Assembly (NCBI GenBank): GCA_020744425.1
Contig: JAGMUV010000024.1
Span: 62,001-126,000 of the forward strand
Length of the DNA: 64,000 nucleotides
Origin: Dactylonectria macrodidyma
Lineage: Eukaryota > Ascomycota > Sordariomycetes > Hypocreales > Nectriaceae
Direction: 5' to 3'
The notes under the pieces are model-generated. The model did no database searches, was not told the origin of the DNA, and saw only the letters and a list, made by a program, of their open reading frames with translations. This document shows positions 22,072 through 34,124 of this stretch, one piece after another. Position 1 is the stretch's first letter. Each line of letters begins with the position of its first letter. A program made the translations under genes and the position numbers.

Positions 22072-25000
22072 AGCCAAGAAAATGGGAGAGATGGCAAGAG
22101 CCAAGTGGAGGGGCTGGCTCCGCCTTTTCGTCAGCCTCTCACCTGTGCCCTCTCACCTCACACATTGCCTCTCTTTCACTAACTCACTCATTCACAGCAC
22201 ACACGAAACCACTCCTGTACGAGGAACATGCTGGCTACGTACGCAAACTGGCGTTTCCTCACTGCCACAAGCACAGACAGACCGTTCCCCGTAGTTGTTT
22301 TGTATTTCAGCCCGGGGACGAGACAATCTCACCATCCCTCTCTTATGGTCAACAATCACTCCTCCCAAAGTTTGCAGGGGCGCCAACATGCAGCGTGACA
22401 GGATGGCACAGCGGGAAGGAGAGAGGGAGAGGGGATAACATGGAAAGACGGTCAAAGGAGAAGGCGAAAGAACCTAGCAGGGTATATCACGGGGGTTCAG
22501 CCAGCCAGCAAGCCAGCCGGCCAGCAGAGTGGGATGAATTATCTGCAGCACATCCAATCTCTCGACCTACACTGCGACCTACCACCTCTGGACGATATGA
22601 TACCTTGTGCACACATCCACACTCCTCGGCATACTCGCAGCCTCTTTGCCCCGCCCTCCTCCATACACTGCACTCTTCGCTCTGCAAACCACCCACCCAA
22701 CGCGACACGATACGGCAGACACGCGGCCGGCTCTTTATGGTACAAGCCTAGCCAATGAGGTGCTGTTGATGCCTTTCCCCTCCCTCGACTTACCTCTTCC
22801 AACCAAACATTTTTGCATGTGCAGCTCCTACTGCACGCACCTCTACCCACCTTTAACCATCGAGAGTATCGTCGACTTCATCCCTAAAGTCCCAAGAGAT
22901 CTTCTGATTATCCCTCCATCCCAAATGTGTGTCGCACGTCTGGGGTACACGCCCTACCTTGTCGGCTTCATCCGGCACCGGGCTGAGACCTCATCCCAAA
23001 TCCCAACATCAGCAAGACGAGGCTTGCCTATATGGCTTTACCACTCCAGCTAGCACCTCGCAACCCTAGCTACCCGACGATGCGGCGGCCGCGGCCTCAG
23101 TGGGGTGGAGTAATGGCGCACCCTCCCTTCCTGTCCCAGCCGGCGACTGTCAATGGTGGGCCGCAAGAAGTGTCCGAATATCGGTGGATGATTTGCGGAC
23201 AATGCGGACGCGGTGACCAAGAGGCCATCTCGGAGTGGACAGGGAAAGGTCGTCCGAAGCACAACAAGAGGGCGGCGAGTGGATGAGACGACCGAGAGGG
23301 CTACGCTACAGTAGCACCAGCAGCGAGAGGCACAACTTGCATCGCCATGATAGGCTCAGCCCCCTCCCGAGTCCCAGCCGGGTCCAGCAGCACGCAGCCC
23401 AGCAGTCCAGTCCAGTCCCAGCCTGGCTGCCGCCCAGTCGACTCCGGCAGTCGTGGACATGCCATCGACCAGCACATCATCCATCCGCACACCCATTTAT
23501 CCATGCCGAAAGCAGGGCTATCTCGTTGTCTCGGCTGTTTACTCAGTGCTTCGATGCCTCACCGCCGAGCCAACGAGAACGGTCATGGAGGTGCAGGGCT
23601 GTTGACTTCCTCCCTCTTCAAGCCCCGAATGGTAAGCGGGATTTCGTCTTACATCGGGACGCTTTGGCGATAATTGATGAAAAGCGGTTTCCCAAAGCCC
23701 ATCTCCATCGGAGAAATCCGCGATCATGGACCACTACAACGGCAAGTTGACAGTCAGGCATGTGATGAGATGAGGCCGTACTTTTGTCCGGCTGTGTGTT
23801 ATGAAGCCTGCATATGTGAGGTTGCTGTTGTGATGGCCAAAAGTGGGGTACTCCGTACTTATTCGTACATCCAGACAGGGTTGGCTTTGTTTTTGTCCGC
23901 CTCAGTCTGAGCATCTAGCCTCACCTCGCCATCGCTTCGGACACATACCTGAGTTCGTACCCCCACATAAGTGTCTGGTTGAACACGACCAGACAAGCAA
24001 GGTTCACGGTGGTCAATTCATGTCTCGTGTTGACTGTCCAGGGAATCCATCAGGGCATATTGCCAACTCAATTCCAAGTCCAAATTTCTTCGTCAGCCAT
24101 TGAGGCAGAGTTGGATGGAGGTGGCATTGTTCCTGGGATGATGGATGACGGGTGGATGAAGAGCGGGATCGAAATGGATAATCCAACGCAGCATCTCCCC
24201 CCCTCTTCCTTGACGAAAACCCCTCTTTCGCACTTTGTCCACCCCAGCATGAGTTAGTTCCATGTCAAGCCCAGTTGGCGTAGGTATGGATGGATGGCCT
24301 GCCTGGTGCCACAAGGCGGATGATTCGACAGCTTCATGTTCCCACCTTGGATTGTTATTTCTGCTGAGCCGGCTGCATATCTAGCAGTAGGGCTGTGGAC
24401 TTTTATTGGACTTTTAGGGGGGTCTCAATCAGCGTCGGCAACTCGAGTCTAGAGTCCTGGGGTCCGGAGTTTGGGGGTGCATGCTTTTGTCGGCCCTGCA
24501 GCTTCTACAAAGCGATGTGACTGGTTTCATGACCTTCAAGTGCGATCCCACCCACCAACAGAGATTCCGGCGTGATAAGGATGGCGACACGCATGGGCAA
24601 GCGTAGGAGCGCATATCGGGGCATCAGCCTCGTCTTCGGCATTGGCGAGGTAGCCTCGACGCCGTGCAATCACATCGAGGGCAGGACGAGGCGCAGGTGG
24701 AGAGGAGGATCAGAAAGTCATCAATGCTCGATTTACTTTCGAGGGGCATCTCCTGCGCACCCAATTGGTTCGTTGTGTTCGCCGAATGCTCTCCTACTTG
24801 GACAAGCCGGTGACGATGCACGAATTGGATTGACACTATCAACCTCTCGTGTCGTGGGCTCCCTCCGACGGAGAGTGCCAGAGCTCCGGTTCCCAACCAT
24901 TTAAGCATTTAGTGCATCGCTTCTAAATACGGGTGCAAATCTGTTCTGTTAATAGCGACTTGAAACAAACATAGACCTGCTTAAAGCCGTGTTGGAACGG

Positions 25001-25449
25001 CGGCATCACAGGGCTGTCTGATCTTCAGATGGCTTTCACTGGTGGGATTGGAGCGATGGGCTGGGAGACAAGGGCCTAGAGAGCTGAAGATGACGACGAC
25101 ATGAGAGGGCTCCGGCGTGGCGAAGCACAGCCACCCCATCCCCGCAGTTAAGCCTTGGCGGACAGTGTGCAGCTCGAATCTGAGCAAAACATTCCCAAAC
25201 CGACTCGTCGGCTGCTGCTTGCGAGGCACAATCTTGTAACATGGGTAATCGAGCTGCCTCGTGAATAAATACACTGAGATCTCGAAGACAGGGAGTCACA
25301 CGATGCTGCATGTGCATGATCTTAGCTTGACAGGCGGATCCTTAGATCAATCGCCGTCTGCCAGGTCAAACTCACAGAAACACGGAAACAACAGAACCAC
25401 TGGAGCCAATTTTTTTGTCACCAGACTCAAGTGGGCTTACCCACCCTTT

Positions 25450-25482
25450 GGAAGCATCCTGGAAGCACCCCGGAAGCACCCT
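25450..25482 (+). repeat. Tandem 11-mer GGAAGCAYCCY x3
   Basis: Three adjacent near-identical 11-bp copies. There is no coding context. Confidence 0.85.
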
Positions 25483-26743
25483 GGAACTGATCTATCCGGA
25501 TGCCGTCCCTAATGCGAACGGTCCCGCGGAGGCGGCTCAGACTTCACTGGACGTCGGTGGCGGAGGATGGGCTCAGTACGGGAGCGCAACCGAGACCGAG
25601 ACGAAGCGAGGAGGCGAGAGAAGACAAGGAAGAAGAGGCGAAATAGAGCAAACCGGAATTCACCACGCAGTTTGGCAATCTGATCAGTGTCCATGCGCAC
25701 CACTCTGCAGTTAGACGACCTCGCATGTCTTCAAACCCGAGAGCCAAGCCCGAGAAGCCGCTGCACAGCCACTCCCACCTCATGGTGACTGGCTCCGCAA
25801 GCAACGACAAAGGTCAATCGATGGCAGCCTGGAATAAGTACCTCGTTGCCAAAGGTACTTCTCGTCATCCCGTAGCACAAGGACATAGTCGAGGCTCTGA
25901 AGTCATCACAACGCGGCACTGATAGAAAACCATGGTGGATTCCGCCTTGCAAGCTGCCCACGTCTCAACCTTGAAATGTCGTGCGCAAAGATGGCCAACG
26001 GAATAGTGCATCCGGCCACCTGGAACCGCAACTCCCCTGGTGCCCGGCGTGCGTCCCTTAGCTTGACTGCGCATCGCACCCAGCTGCCCGCCGGTTCGTC
26101 CCCGCAAATACACCGTAACAGCGTCACCGTCTGCCCTGTTAGTGGTCGCGCGGCCACTGAGCCGTTGCACCTACGCCTGTGTTTGGCGAGCCGACCCGCT
26201 GAAAAGGCGGGAAGCCTCAGGCGCTCGGGCTGCCCGCTCGCGCCGGGGCTTGTGTGCTTGCGCGCTGTTGCGTCACACTGACCAGGGCCTTTTTCGATGC
26301 TCGCTGCTCGCTGCGCTCTGCTGTGCCCTACTCAGCGGCCCTAACCGGGAAGGTACAGGTAAGCGGGTACTGTTACGTATGATGGTACTTGCCGCTGTCC
26401 CACTGTCCCGCCATCTTTGCCAGATCCATGCTGCCCAACGCCGGCTTTACTCGCTGCACATCATCGACCTGGAACCTGTGACCAACAAGCAGCTAGCAGT
26501 CGGCGGCTCGTACCTACTACTTGATGTGACGCTTTCTTTTTTCGCTCCGTCACACATACATACAGCTACCCTTCGCCATCGCGCTGCCACAACAGATTGC
26601 GACACTCACTGCACTTCACCCCTCAACCACCCACTTGGCGACTCGAAGCCAGCCGCCCAACGACCCAGTGATCTGTGACATCCTCAATCACAAGTCAAAA
26701 CACTTCAGACAGGGCGAGACAAGCCCAAACCTACCCCGCGCCC

Positions 26744-28753
26744 ATGGACTCGTATGGAGTCAGGAGGAAGGACACCACAAAGGGACCTCCCCTCCGTGTC
26801 CTGTCGCTAGGTAAGCGCCCGCCTTGCTCCGAGCCTCGCGGCCTGGATATTTACTGGGAACACTTGCTAACTCACCTACTAGATGGAGGAGGTGTCCGCG
26901 GCTACTCTATCTTCATCATCATCCAGGAGTTAATGCACCGAACCTTTGTCGAGACCGAAGGCCGCGCACCCCGCCGACACGAGATTCCCAAGCCATGCGA
27001 ACATTTCGACCTTATCGTCGGTACTGGCACTGGCGGCCTGATTGCCTTGATGCTCGGCCGCTTGCGCCTCGATCTCGAGACATGTAAAGAGCTGTACGTC
27101 CGCCTTACCCGCATGGTCTTTGAGACGGACAAGACCATCGCCGGCATTCCCTACCGGTCCACTCTGTTCAAGGCCAGCAAGCTCGAGGACGCCATCAAGC
27201 AATGCGTTCAAGAGCACACAGCCAACGACAAGGAGGGTAATGACGGGTCGGAGCCTGATCTCATCAGCCCCCTCAACCCCGCTCTTTATTCAAGCGCAGC
27301 GCCAAGGCGCAATGCCAGCAACGCCAGCGTCGTGAGCTTCAGCGCTCGCAGCCCTACCGCCCAGATGTCTCGGCCATCCTCACGCTCGAGGCGCGGCGAC
27401 CCTAATGCCCGTCTCTACGACTCCCGAGAGAACCGGACCAAGACGTGAGTACCTATTCACCAATTAATCCATACACTATCCTACCTTTGAATGCAGTTGC
27501 TGATGATATCTAGCGCCGTCACTGCCGTCTACAAGGGATCGCCTCGAAACTCGCCACCCGTCATTCTCCGATCCTATGACTCTCGCCGCGAGTCGCCACC
27601 CGAATTCGATTGCAAGATTTGGCAGGCTGGTCGCGCAACATGCGCTATTGGTCTCGCTTTCAAGCCAATCCAGATTGGACAGTCCGTCTTCCACGACGAC
27701 GGTGTCGGCACTTTCAATCCCAGTCCCGAAGCCTTGGACGAGGCAGTAGTGAATGAGTGGCCCGGACGGGAGGTTGGAGTATTCGTCAGTATCGGCACCG
27801 GTCGACGACCCAGAGGTAGCGATGCGAACTCCCAGATGTGGTACGAGGGGTTTCTAGGTGAATTTGCCGAGGCGCGAAGGAGGTTGATTGCCAAAATCGA
27901 GGGTTGTGAGAAGATCCACGAGTACATGGTCCGGGAGCACCTATCGAAGCGCGGTGTCAACGTCGAAAACTATTACCGCCTCAACGTCGAGATTGGTGTG
28001 GGCGAGTTTGGCATGAACGAGTGGAATCGCCTAGGAGATATCAGCACAGGAACGCGGCGGTACATGGCCAAGGAGGCCGAGCAGAAGCTGATCAGGGGCA
28101 TCACCACCAAGTTGGCCAAGATTCATCGCGCCAAGATACGCTTCGAGCGGGCCGCTCGAGGAGTACCCGAGCTTGTCAAGTCAACCTCAACCACGTTCGA
28201 GCATCCGCTTGCGGTCGAGCTCCCCGGCGATTTCCCGACGACAGTGCCTCTACCACACAGTCCTCCAAGCCGGTCGTCGTTTGAATCTGGGTCGGACAGT
28301 CTGCAAATTCATAACGGGCATCCGTCTCCTCGCAGCTCCAACGAGCGCATTCGACCAAGCACCGGCAACTCAAATGGTTCACCTCCCCCAGGCCATCGAA
28401 CCAGGCCCGGGGCGCCAAGCGCAAGCGCCCCGTCCCTTCAAACCAATGGCCCAGATCACCTCACCGTATCAGCTCCCACCCCGTCTCAGTATAGAGACGG
28501 TTCGGGCGCAGACTTGATTGCCATTACAGGCCCAGATGAGCAACCACGGCCACCACCGTCGATGAAGCACGCGGGTCCACCCCCGACACGGCTCGAGCCA
28601 CCGCCACTCCCGCCCAAAACACCACTCCCGGAGAGTCAACAGGGAGGAGGCAGGCGACCGCCGGCTGCCGTCACGCCTCCTTACCCTCTGGACGACGAGG
28701 AGCCGCCGCCTGTCAACATGGCCCGAAAGCCTGATTATCGGGGCAGGAAATGA
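26744..28753 (+). CDS. Patatin-like fold protein lacking the catalytic serine, 622 aa
   Basis: Exons are 26744-26810, 26883-27444 and 27514-28753, giving 623 codons with stop. The first join completes LSLDGGGVRGYS, the patatin oxyanion loop (DGGGVRG, residues 23-29). The nucleophile elbow, normally GTSTGG in fungal patatins, reads GTGTGG (69-74). Codon 71 (27026-27028) is GGC, so the serine is glycine. The partner Asp motif is kept as HDDGVGTFNP (Asp about 272). Further family sequence follows: MLGRLRLDLETCKELYVRLT, GIPYRSTLFKASKLEDAI and VFVSIGTGRRP. The C-terminal 200 residues are Pro/Ser-rich and disordered, with PPPLPPKTP-type SH3-ligand-like motifs. Without Ser it should not be a normal lipid acyl hydrolase; a scaffold or regulatory role is inferred. 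The ATG at 26744 is the first in-frame one. Confidence 0.93.
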
Positions 28754-31700
28754 ACGATGTCACGAAAAGGCCAAACGGCTTCAGGTATTACCTAGCCGGA
28801 GTGGGCTTACGTTTCATCATTGATACCCCATTTCACTGTCATCCAAGTTAGGGCATGATGTACCAAAACCAGAAAGGGACATGGGTATTGAGTAAGTTTA
28901 AAGACAGGGATGGCGTTGAGGATATTCTTTTCGAGAGCCACAAATTTGTTTGTTTTTCTATGTTCATTCTGGCACATCTAGATACCACCGGGGAAGGGAT
29001 ACACACTTCACGGTTTGCTTTATATGTTGAACGAGGCGGGACGAATCGGGACGAGGGCGAGTTGGTGTATGTCAAGAGAGTCAGTCGTCAATAGAGCTTG
29101 GGTAAACTAAGCAGCACAAGTAAATGAAATTGATGTTTGAATGACTCGCACGTAACAGAGCCAAAGCCTTGGCTGAAGCAATGGCCATGTCTAGAACGAA
29201 ATTGGAGATGGATGAGATGTGCGATTGGTGATGGCAGTGGATATCAGTGGCCGTCAGTGAAGATGAGGTGTTGTGATGGAGGAAGAAGGATGAGTGGGGT
29301 GGGTGTGACGCAGACAGGGCAGCCAATCAAGCAGACAAGGCAGACATGCATTGAGATTGCAGTTGACTGGCGATAGACGGGCGAAGGATGGGTGCAAGGG
29401 CGCTGAAAGCCTGGAAGGGCTTAGGAGAAGCGGTTTCTTTCGCTAAAAACACTAACACCACACGTGTTAAAGGATCACGATGCATACGTTGTTGAGTCAA
29501 GTCGAGTCAAGTGAATGGCCGCATCCGGGACAAAACGCGCAAGGACCACGGAGCGGCACATGAGATGCCCCAAGCTTCCGAGCTGTGTGGTGAGGGGATG
29601 TTGAATCAAGAAGCCAAAGAGGTGCATCACTAATCGGATAATGGCAAAGACGACTTGCGCTAGTAGGTGCCAGTGCAGGTGTCAGTTGAACGACGCCAGC
29701 GTCAATGCCAAATGTCAATGCCAATAATGTACCTTCCTATAATTACGGAGCAACTTCTAGTGCCGTACCCAGAGAGTCGGCAGCCGAGAGGCGATACGGT
29801 TCCGCCCCCGTCTGTCTGCCCTGGATTCCGCCACGGCCCTACGGAGTCGAGTAGCATTTCTTACACATCTCATTCTGTTTCCAGGGTCATTTGAATGAAT
29901 GCCGGGAGGTGTGGCAAGTGGTTCGACAAAGGCCCTGTGGCGGGACATTCTCGAACGTTGAGCGATTGTCAGTCTGTCAGGTCCTGCCACCAAGAATGGC
30001 AATCGCCCCGAGCTTGCCCGTTTTCCTAATTCAACCCGCCATTTCTGTTATGGTGCATTTGTCAGTGCTGACGGCGAATGGTGTGCCATGAGAAGATGGA
30101 CGATTGCCTCGTAATCCCACGATGTGCTCTCCCCTCTAATTACAAGTGCGGACAGCTCGCGGGTGGGTTTATCCTCCGTTTTGGCAAGGTATCCGTAGTA
30201 CATGTAAGATCGCCATCCGAGCATCCCGTGCTGGGAACACGCCAGCGGAGGGCCCGTGGGAATTGCAACAGTGCAGGGGAGGAAAGGCTGGACGGGGGCC
30301 TTGTGTTTCCAGGGGACGACGACAGCGTTGCAACGCAGGACGACCCGTGGCTACAGTGGGTGGTGCGCGCCGCGATACAGTGTCGAGTGCCTGAGTGAAG
30401 CTATGGGGCCCTGTGGCTGCCCTGGAGGTCAGTAGGGGTCATGCCAAACACTAATTCGTGCCGGCGGGCCCACAGGGGGCGGAGAGGCCCGCTCGCCAGC
30501 AGAATCGCGCTCTGGCATGCGGGTGAGCAAGACATGGCTGTTAGGTTAGAAGTGTGATTTTGCAACGCTCTACCAATGAGAAGTCATTGAACGACACAAA
30601 GCGGAAAAGAATCAACGTCGAAGACAAACCGTCTATTTCTTCTAGAGACATGATGGCACCGACTGGAATCCCATGTGCGGCTCTCACTCAATGGCCGTCA
30701 TGAGGGTGGTCAGCCTGGAGCCATGTGTTTCCTTCCACACAGTCCAGTTGACGGGATCCCGCTCTGACAACTTCGCTGGGGTCTAGCTAGCCTGGGACGA
30801 GCGGGCTAGGGCAGGAGAGAGAGTGTGAAGGGAGGGTCCACCATCTAGCGCGAGGCTTTCGCGGCGGGATGATAGCTCCGAGTCGGGCCTCTGGGATCTG
30901 GGATGCTCAAAGGAGCTGGCCAAACCGGAAGAAGGCACGCACTTGGGCTGCTCTGACTCGAGGCCCAAGTGTTGGGGCTGGATAATCTAGATGGATGGAT
31001 CAGTCGTCGAAACGAGGCTACGAGAGGTCGAGGCACGAAGTTGGCCACTGAGAGAGAAAAGTACGGGCCACCTCTGATAGACATGTCCACCTCCCTAGTT
31101 CCCCTCAACAAAGAGGGTCGAGTCTTGGTCCTGCTGTTCGAGGTATGTGTACCACCTACGTATGACGAGGCTCGATCCTTTGCGCACTAGACATGTAGGC
31201 AACCAAGGCTTGGGATCCCAGCCAATCTTCAGTGCTTCACCCCATCTTGCATTTTGCTTCTTTCTCCCGTATGAGCCACATCAAAGTGGGCCGGATATGC
31301 GGCACCAACATCCGTCCTCTGTCCGGGCTCGGGAAAGGGCAGCTATCAGGTACCAAAACGTGACGGTACAAGGCACCCAGCCTCGGCATCCAAAGCATTG
31401 GAAACTCCGTTCTTCGTACCACCCCGTACCTGGGACCGGCGGTCGCCTCAAAAGCATCACGTATGCTCGGGAACATGTCGAGGTAGCGCGGGTAGATACG
31501 CAAGGCACAAACCTTAGGTTCGGACGAGAGTTCGAGTAGACCGGTGCTCGTTTGAAACAGTCAAAACTTTGAATTTCCGGTGCTAATTGCTTCTTGTTCC
31601 TCTTCCTTTCCGTTCCCGGCGAGGCAATCCAGCGAACTTGGTTCGCTGAGTGAGAGACAAGTCCCAAGTAGACGACGGGAGCCACGCCTCGTCGCATCGA

Positions 31701-34124
31701 TGGCAGGTACAAAAGTCAGCCGGGCAAGGGGCGATTAATTTGGGTGGGTTTTATTAGTGGTCCAGCCCGGGCTGCCACCGACTTCAATGCACTTTCAACG
31801 CGCACGTCTTTCTTCCTCGCTGAGCAATCGAGCTCCGTCCCGAAGCTCGAAAAGAAAAAAAAAAGGTGGTCTCGCGCGGCGCGGGAAACAGCAAAAAGAC
31901 CAAAAGGAAAAAAGAAAAGAAAGGAAGAAATACCACCCTGAGCCTGACGCCACACGGGCCAGCACAGTGTGCCGTGCATATCGCCTACCAGCAGCAGGGC
32001 AGCAATTCATCCTTGCCCCCGTTCGTTCATCTATTTTTCCCCATCATTTTCCGAGCCGCCATAATTCTTTTACGCACCATTCACATCAACCCATGAAAGC
32101 CACAGTGCCTACGTCTCGTCTCTTTTTACCTTCTCCCGTTTACCTTGTGCAAGATCGACATCCGGCACACCTTTGTGAGGTACAGCGTACGGCGTAGGTT
32201 GCTCGGAGTCGGAGCTTGCCGTGCTAGGCGTTGCCTAACTAAAAGGTACCTGACTGCCCAGCTCCAAGCTAGCTCGAGCGATGGCAAGCGGACTAGTCGG
32301 CTCCAGCTTCCCCTAAAGTCAGATCCAGCGCAAGTACAGACGGTCCCGTCGGCGGGCAGCTTTAAGGAAGGCACCATCGCCTCCTCCGTCTCCCATCCTG
32401 GTCCCGGCTCTTGCGCCCTGGGCGAACCTGGAAGCCATTCCTCTTTGTTGACCCTCAGGATTCATTCCCCTTTGGACCGCTCTGGTCACGGGAATCCCGG
32501 TCTCTTTTTTCTGTGGCGACACATAATACCATCCATATGCCCTTGCGATTGAGCGCAAATCTGGTCAACAAGTGACATCGATTGTTAAGAAAGGCGTGTT
32601 CACTCGACATCACCACAACTAGCTCACTAGCCTGGCGCATGGCCAATATCCCAACTTGTCCACGTAGGACACATTGCTTTTATGCTGCGCCGACTCTGGG
32701 CTGGCTGGCATCTACAATTTGCGACTTGCGGCTGCAACTGCGACTGAGACTACGACTACGACTGTGACTGCGGCTTGCGACTACGCCTGCAGCTCAAGAC
32801 TACTACGCCTGCAGCTTGACACCACGCCTGAGACGTGCGACTCCACGACGACCTCTGCCTCTGCATCCACGACCAGCGACTCCTCCTCACCATCCACCCC
32901 ATTTCTCTCGCTTATTCACCATCGGCTCTAGCACAGTGCTTCTTTTCCTTTTTTACCTTTTCACCATTCGCCACGTTATTGCTTGCTTTGGCTTGGCTAA
33001 ACGAGGCTGTCGGGACTGCCCTTCTCCCCCTCCCACCTCCAGCCCGATCTCATTTTCTGCTCATACTTCCTCCATTGCTCCTGGACAAGGCGCCGGTCTG
33101 GTCCCTCTGGTGCGGGTACAACACGAGACACAATCAGAGTGTCGGAGATGGGTGTGGCCGAGGGGCGGAACTAACTCGATTGAAGCCGCTCACTCATTCA
33201 CCTTCCCTCTCGCTTTTGCGACTGAGCCGCAACGAGCCAGGGGTCGTCGTTTTTCCTCACCAAATCGAACCTCGCCAACCAACCACCTTCGGAGCTTTTC
33301 AAGCGTTGCAGACGGGCATCAGCACGAGATTCCCCGGTGTTCCAGTGTTACCCGAGACTCCAACTGCGGGACACACTCACTGGCCTCCACTAGGCCAGCT
33401 GCATGCTTATTAGATCTGTGTGTGCGATCAACCAACAGGATCGAGTTCCAGCCAGACCACACCAACCAACAAACAACACAAGACCCCCGGAGCCGGCAGA
33501 CCACCAAGCAAGCAGGGAAGCACGACGTCGTTACGCCCCGTGCATCTCGTTCTCTCCACATTTGCATGAAATCCAGCCATCTCTCCCTGTCGGACCTGCA
33601 TCCCATCCATTGTCTTGGGGGAGCTAATCTGATCGTTGCTACTACGGCCCGATATCATCTCAATACGTCCCAAGCTTCTCCGCCTTTTTATATCACATCT
33701 CCTCCCCCGAGCTGTCCACTTAGCTTCTCGCAGCCACATCCTTCCGCATCCCATCGCTTCCCTTATTCTATCACTGTTGCTAAGCCGTGCGGATGGACGG
33801 GTCTTCTTCCTCCATTCGCTAGCCCCCGTCGACTGAGCAGAGACACCGAGAACCAACATCGCCCGCTTTGACCCAATTGTTTGACTGCCGGCCCGCTTCC
33901 CCAACCAACACTCCGGGGCCGGCCCGCCCCCTGTCTCCGCTTCCGCACCGACAGTGCCCCGTGCGAGCTAACGGAGGAGCTTCGGGCCCGTCAAGTAGAG
34001 TTTGGTTTCAAGCTTAACGCCGCTGCCGCTGCCGGCGCCTTAGCCAACCCCGTCCGTATCAGCTGTCGACCTAACTATCTCCTACCTATCACTTAGTATT
34101 ATCAAGATACTGGCGGACGACATC
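28754..34124. other. 5.4-kb intergenic region, no gene seen
   Basis: It separates the patatin-fold gene from the Zn(II)2Cys6 gene. 32650-34100 is CT-rich, typical of an upstream activating region and leader. A 351-codon open frame at 32816-33871 is Pro/Ser/Arg low-complexity without motifs and is not called. An imperfect repeat is listed separately. Confidence 0.5.
32717..32850 (+). repeat. Imperfect GCGACT/ACTACG-type hexamer and triplet repeat
   Basis: Reiterated variants of TGCGACT, ACTACGACT and CGCCTGCAGCT fill about 130 bp, including a duplicated CTACGCCTGCAGCT. It is a decayed satellite in the upstream region of the Zn(II)2Cys6 gene. Confidence 0.7.

Larger units (their letters stand above)
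21311..26743. other. 5.4-kb divergent intergenic region, no gene seen
   Basis: It lies between the caspase-like gene (-) and the patatin-fold gene (+). 21440-22100 and 22420-22490 are strikingly purine-rich on the plus strand, meaning the minus-strand leader of the caspase-like gene is CT-rich, as in many fungal promoters. Open frames here lack motifs. Two short tandem repeats are listed separately. Confidence 0.5.

Noticed and set aside
26675..26743. N-terminal extension of the patatin-fold protein
   Set aside because: The extension would start at GTG; the first ATG in frame is 26744, immediately followed by conserved-type sequence.
32816..33871. 351-codon open frame
   Set aside because: Pro/Ser/Arg/His low-complexity product without motifs, in CT-rich upstream DNA where stops are rare.
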